Shown piece after piece: positions 63,408 through 64,000 of a stretch of DNA of 64,000 bases. Numbering within the stretch: position 1 is the first letter of the stretch; every line of letters begins with the position of its first letter. This DNA is from Anaerosolibacter sp. (lineage in GTDB: Bacteria; Bacillota; Clostridia; Peptostreptococcales; Thermotaleaceae): NCBI RefSeq assembly GCF_029240175.1, contig NZ_JARBTM010000008.1, forward strand, positions 62,001-126,000, read 5' to 3'. Made by a program: the position numbers and the translations under genes. The notes below the pieces were generated by a model. The model was not told where the DNA came from. It ran no database searches and was given only the letters and a program-made list of their open reading frames with translations.

Positions 63408-64000
63408 ATGGATAAAAAGCCATTGACATATAAGGACGCGGGCGTAGATGTGAATGAGGGCGCCAGGGCAGTGGAGCTGATGAAGCACCATGTAAAGAAG
63501 ACGTTTACCAGACAGGTGCTATGTGATTTGGGAGGATTTGGAGGACTGTTCGAACTGGATTTAACAGGCTATGAAAAGCCTGTGTTGGTTTCTGGCACCG
63601 ATGGAGTGGGTACAAAGCTAAAGTTGGCCTTTCTGATGGATCGCCATGACACCGTGGGACAGGATTGTGTCGCCATGTGTGTCAATGACATCTTATGTCA
63701 GGGTGCAAAACCGTTATTTTTTTTAGACTATGTGGCAACAGGAAAGCTAGAACCAGAGAAGGTTGCAGATATCGTAAAGGGAATCTCCGATGGATGTGTG
63801 CAGGCAGGATGTGCCCTGATTGGCGGTGAAACAGCGGAAATGCCCGGTTTTTATGGGGATGGGGAATATGACATGGCAGGGTTTGCCGTGGGGATCGTGG
63901 ATAAGTCAAAAATCATAGATGGTTCTAAAATTAAAGCTGGAGATGTTTTAATCGGTTTGCCTTCCAGTGGCATACACAGTAACGGATACTCCATGGTGAG
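63408..64000 (+). CDS. purM: Phosphoribosylformylglycinamidine cyclo-ligase, N-terminal part
   Basis: First 197 codons, cut by the window end. ATG 63408 with GGGGTGAG upstream. [60 protein letters not shown] and [11 protein letters not shown], then [20 protein letters not shown], are the AIRS blocks that bind ATP and FGAM. Follows purF by 11 bases in the same operon. Confidence 0.97.
   Translation, partial: MDKKPLTYKDAGVDVNEGARAVELMKHHVKKTFTRQVLCDLGGFGGLFELDLTGYEKPVLVSGTDGVGTKLKLAFLMDRHDTVGQDCVAMCVNDILCQGAKPLFFLDYVATGKLEPEKVADIVKGISDGCVQAGCALIGGETAEMPGFYGDGEYDMAGFAVGIVDKSKIIDGSKIKAGDVLIGLPSSGIHSNGYSMV

Overview
The window looks like the chromosome of an anaerobic, spore-forming, low-GC Firmicute of the class Clostridia. 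Its gene content resembles Alkaliphilus-type amino-acid fermenters, but that placement is inference. Supporting signs are a histidine-to-glutamate degradation set joined to formate-tetrahydrofolate ligase, NADP-type glutamate dehydrogenase, SigI/RsgI, spore coat CotF-like proteins, YtfI/YtfJ, a CIRCE-controlled groESL, a tryptophan T-box, strong AGGAGG ribosome binding sites and many intrinsic terminators.

Layout. 1-3.8 kb: tail of an Asp23 protein, gdhA, an S-layer-anchored CAP protein. 3.8-5.3 kb: cobT behind a cobalamin riboswitch (minus strand). 5.6-10.7 kb: ogg, a DUF554 protein, sigI-rsgI and a secreted protein that appears to share a SigI-type promoter. 10.8-18.4 kb: ZTP riboswitch, fhs, hutU, ftcD, hutI, fchA, which turn urocanate into glutamate and one-carbon units. 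18.5-25.5 kb: a BTAD/ATPase regulator, AIM24 protein, PAP2 phosphatase, groESL. 25.5-30.8 kb: an AT-rich island bounded by an 18-bp repeat of the groEL 3' end. It carries a secreted lipase-like protein, two paralogous small membrane proteins, a resolvase fragment and decayed regulator tails. 30.8-38.2 kb: spore coat proteins, pyruvate carboxylase, larC split by a probable -1 frameshift. 38.2-41.6 kb: guanine riboswitch, guaB, guaA. 41.9-49.8 kb: decayed RAYT transposase, HAD, WYL regulator, phosphotriesterase-like, LysM, pyrophosphatase, trpP with a T-box, class II aldolase. 49.8-55 kb: sigma/anti-sigma/ytfI/ytfJ operon, tag, AI-2E family protein, LysR regulator. 55.3-64 kb: purL, then a tandem guanine-PRPP type riboswitch, a purine permease, purC, purF and the start of purM.

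The window is dense in RNA control: cobalamin, ZTP, guanine, tandem guanine + ykkC/PRPP, T-box and CIRCE. It is also dense in non-coding repeats. The most notable are three copies of a roughly 150-nt structured element resembling HEARO/OMEGA RNA without any nuclease gene, one lying between the ZTP riboswitch and fhs and one supplying the C-terminus of ytfI. Others are a family of AGCGAGTAGCGAGCAGC-type dyad repeats in many intergenic gaps, REP palindromes related to one inside the RAYT relic, and a TnpB C-terminus relic with RNA-like folding upstream of hutU.
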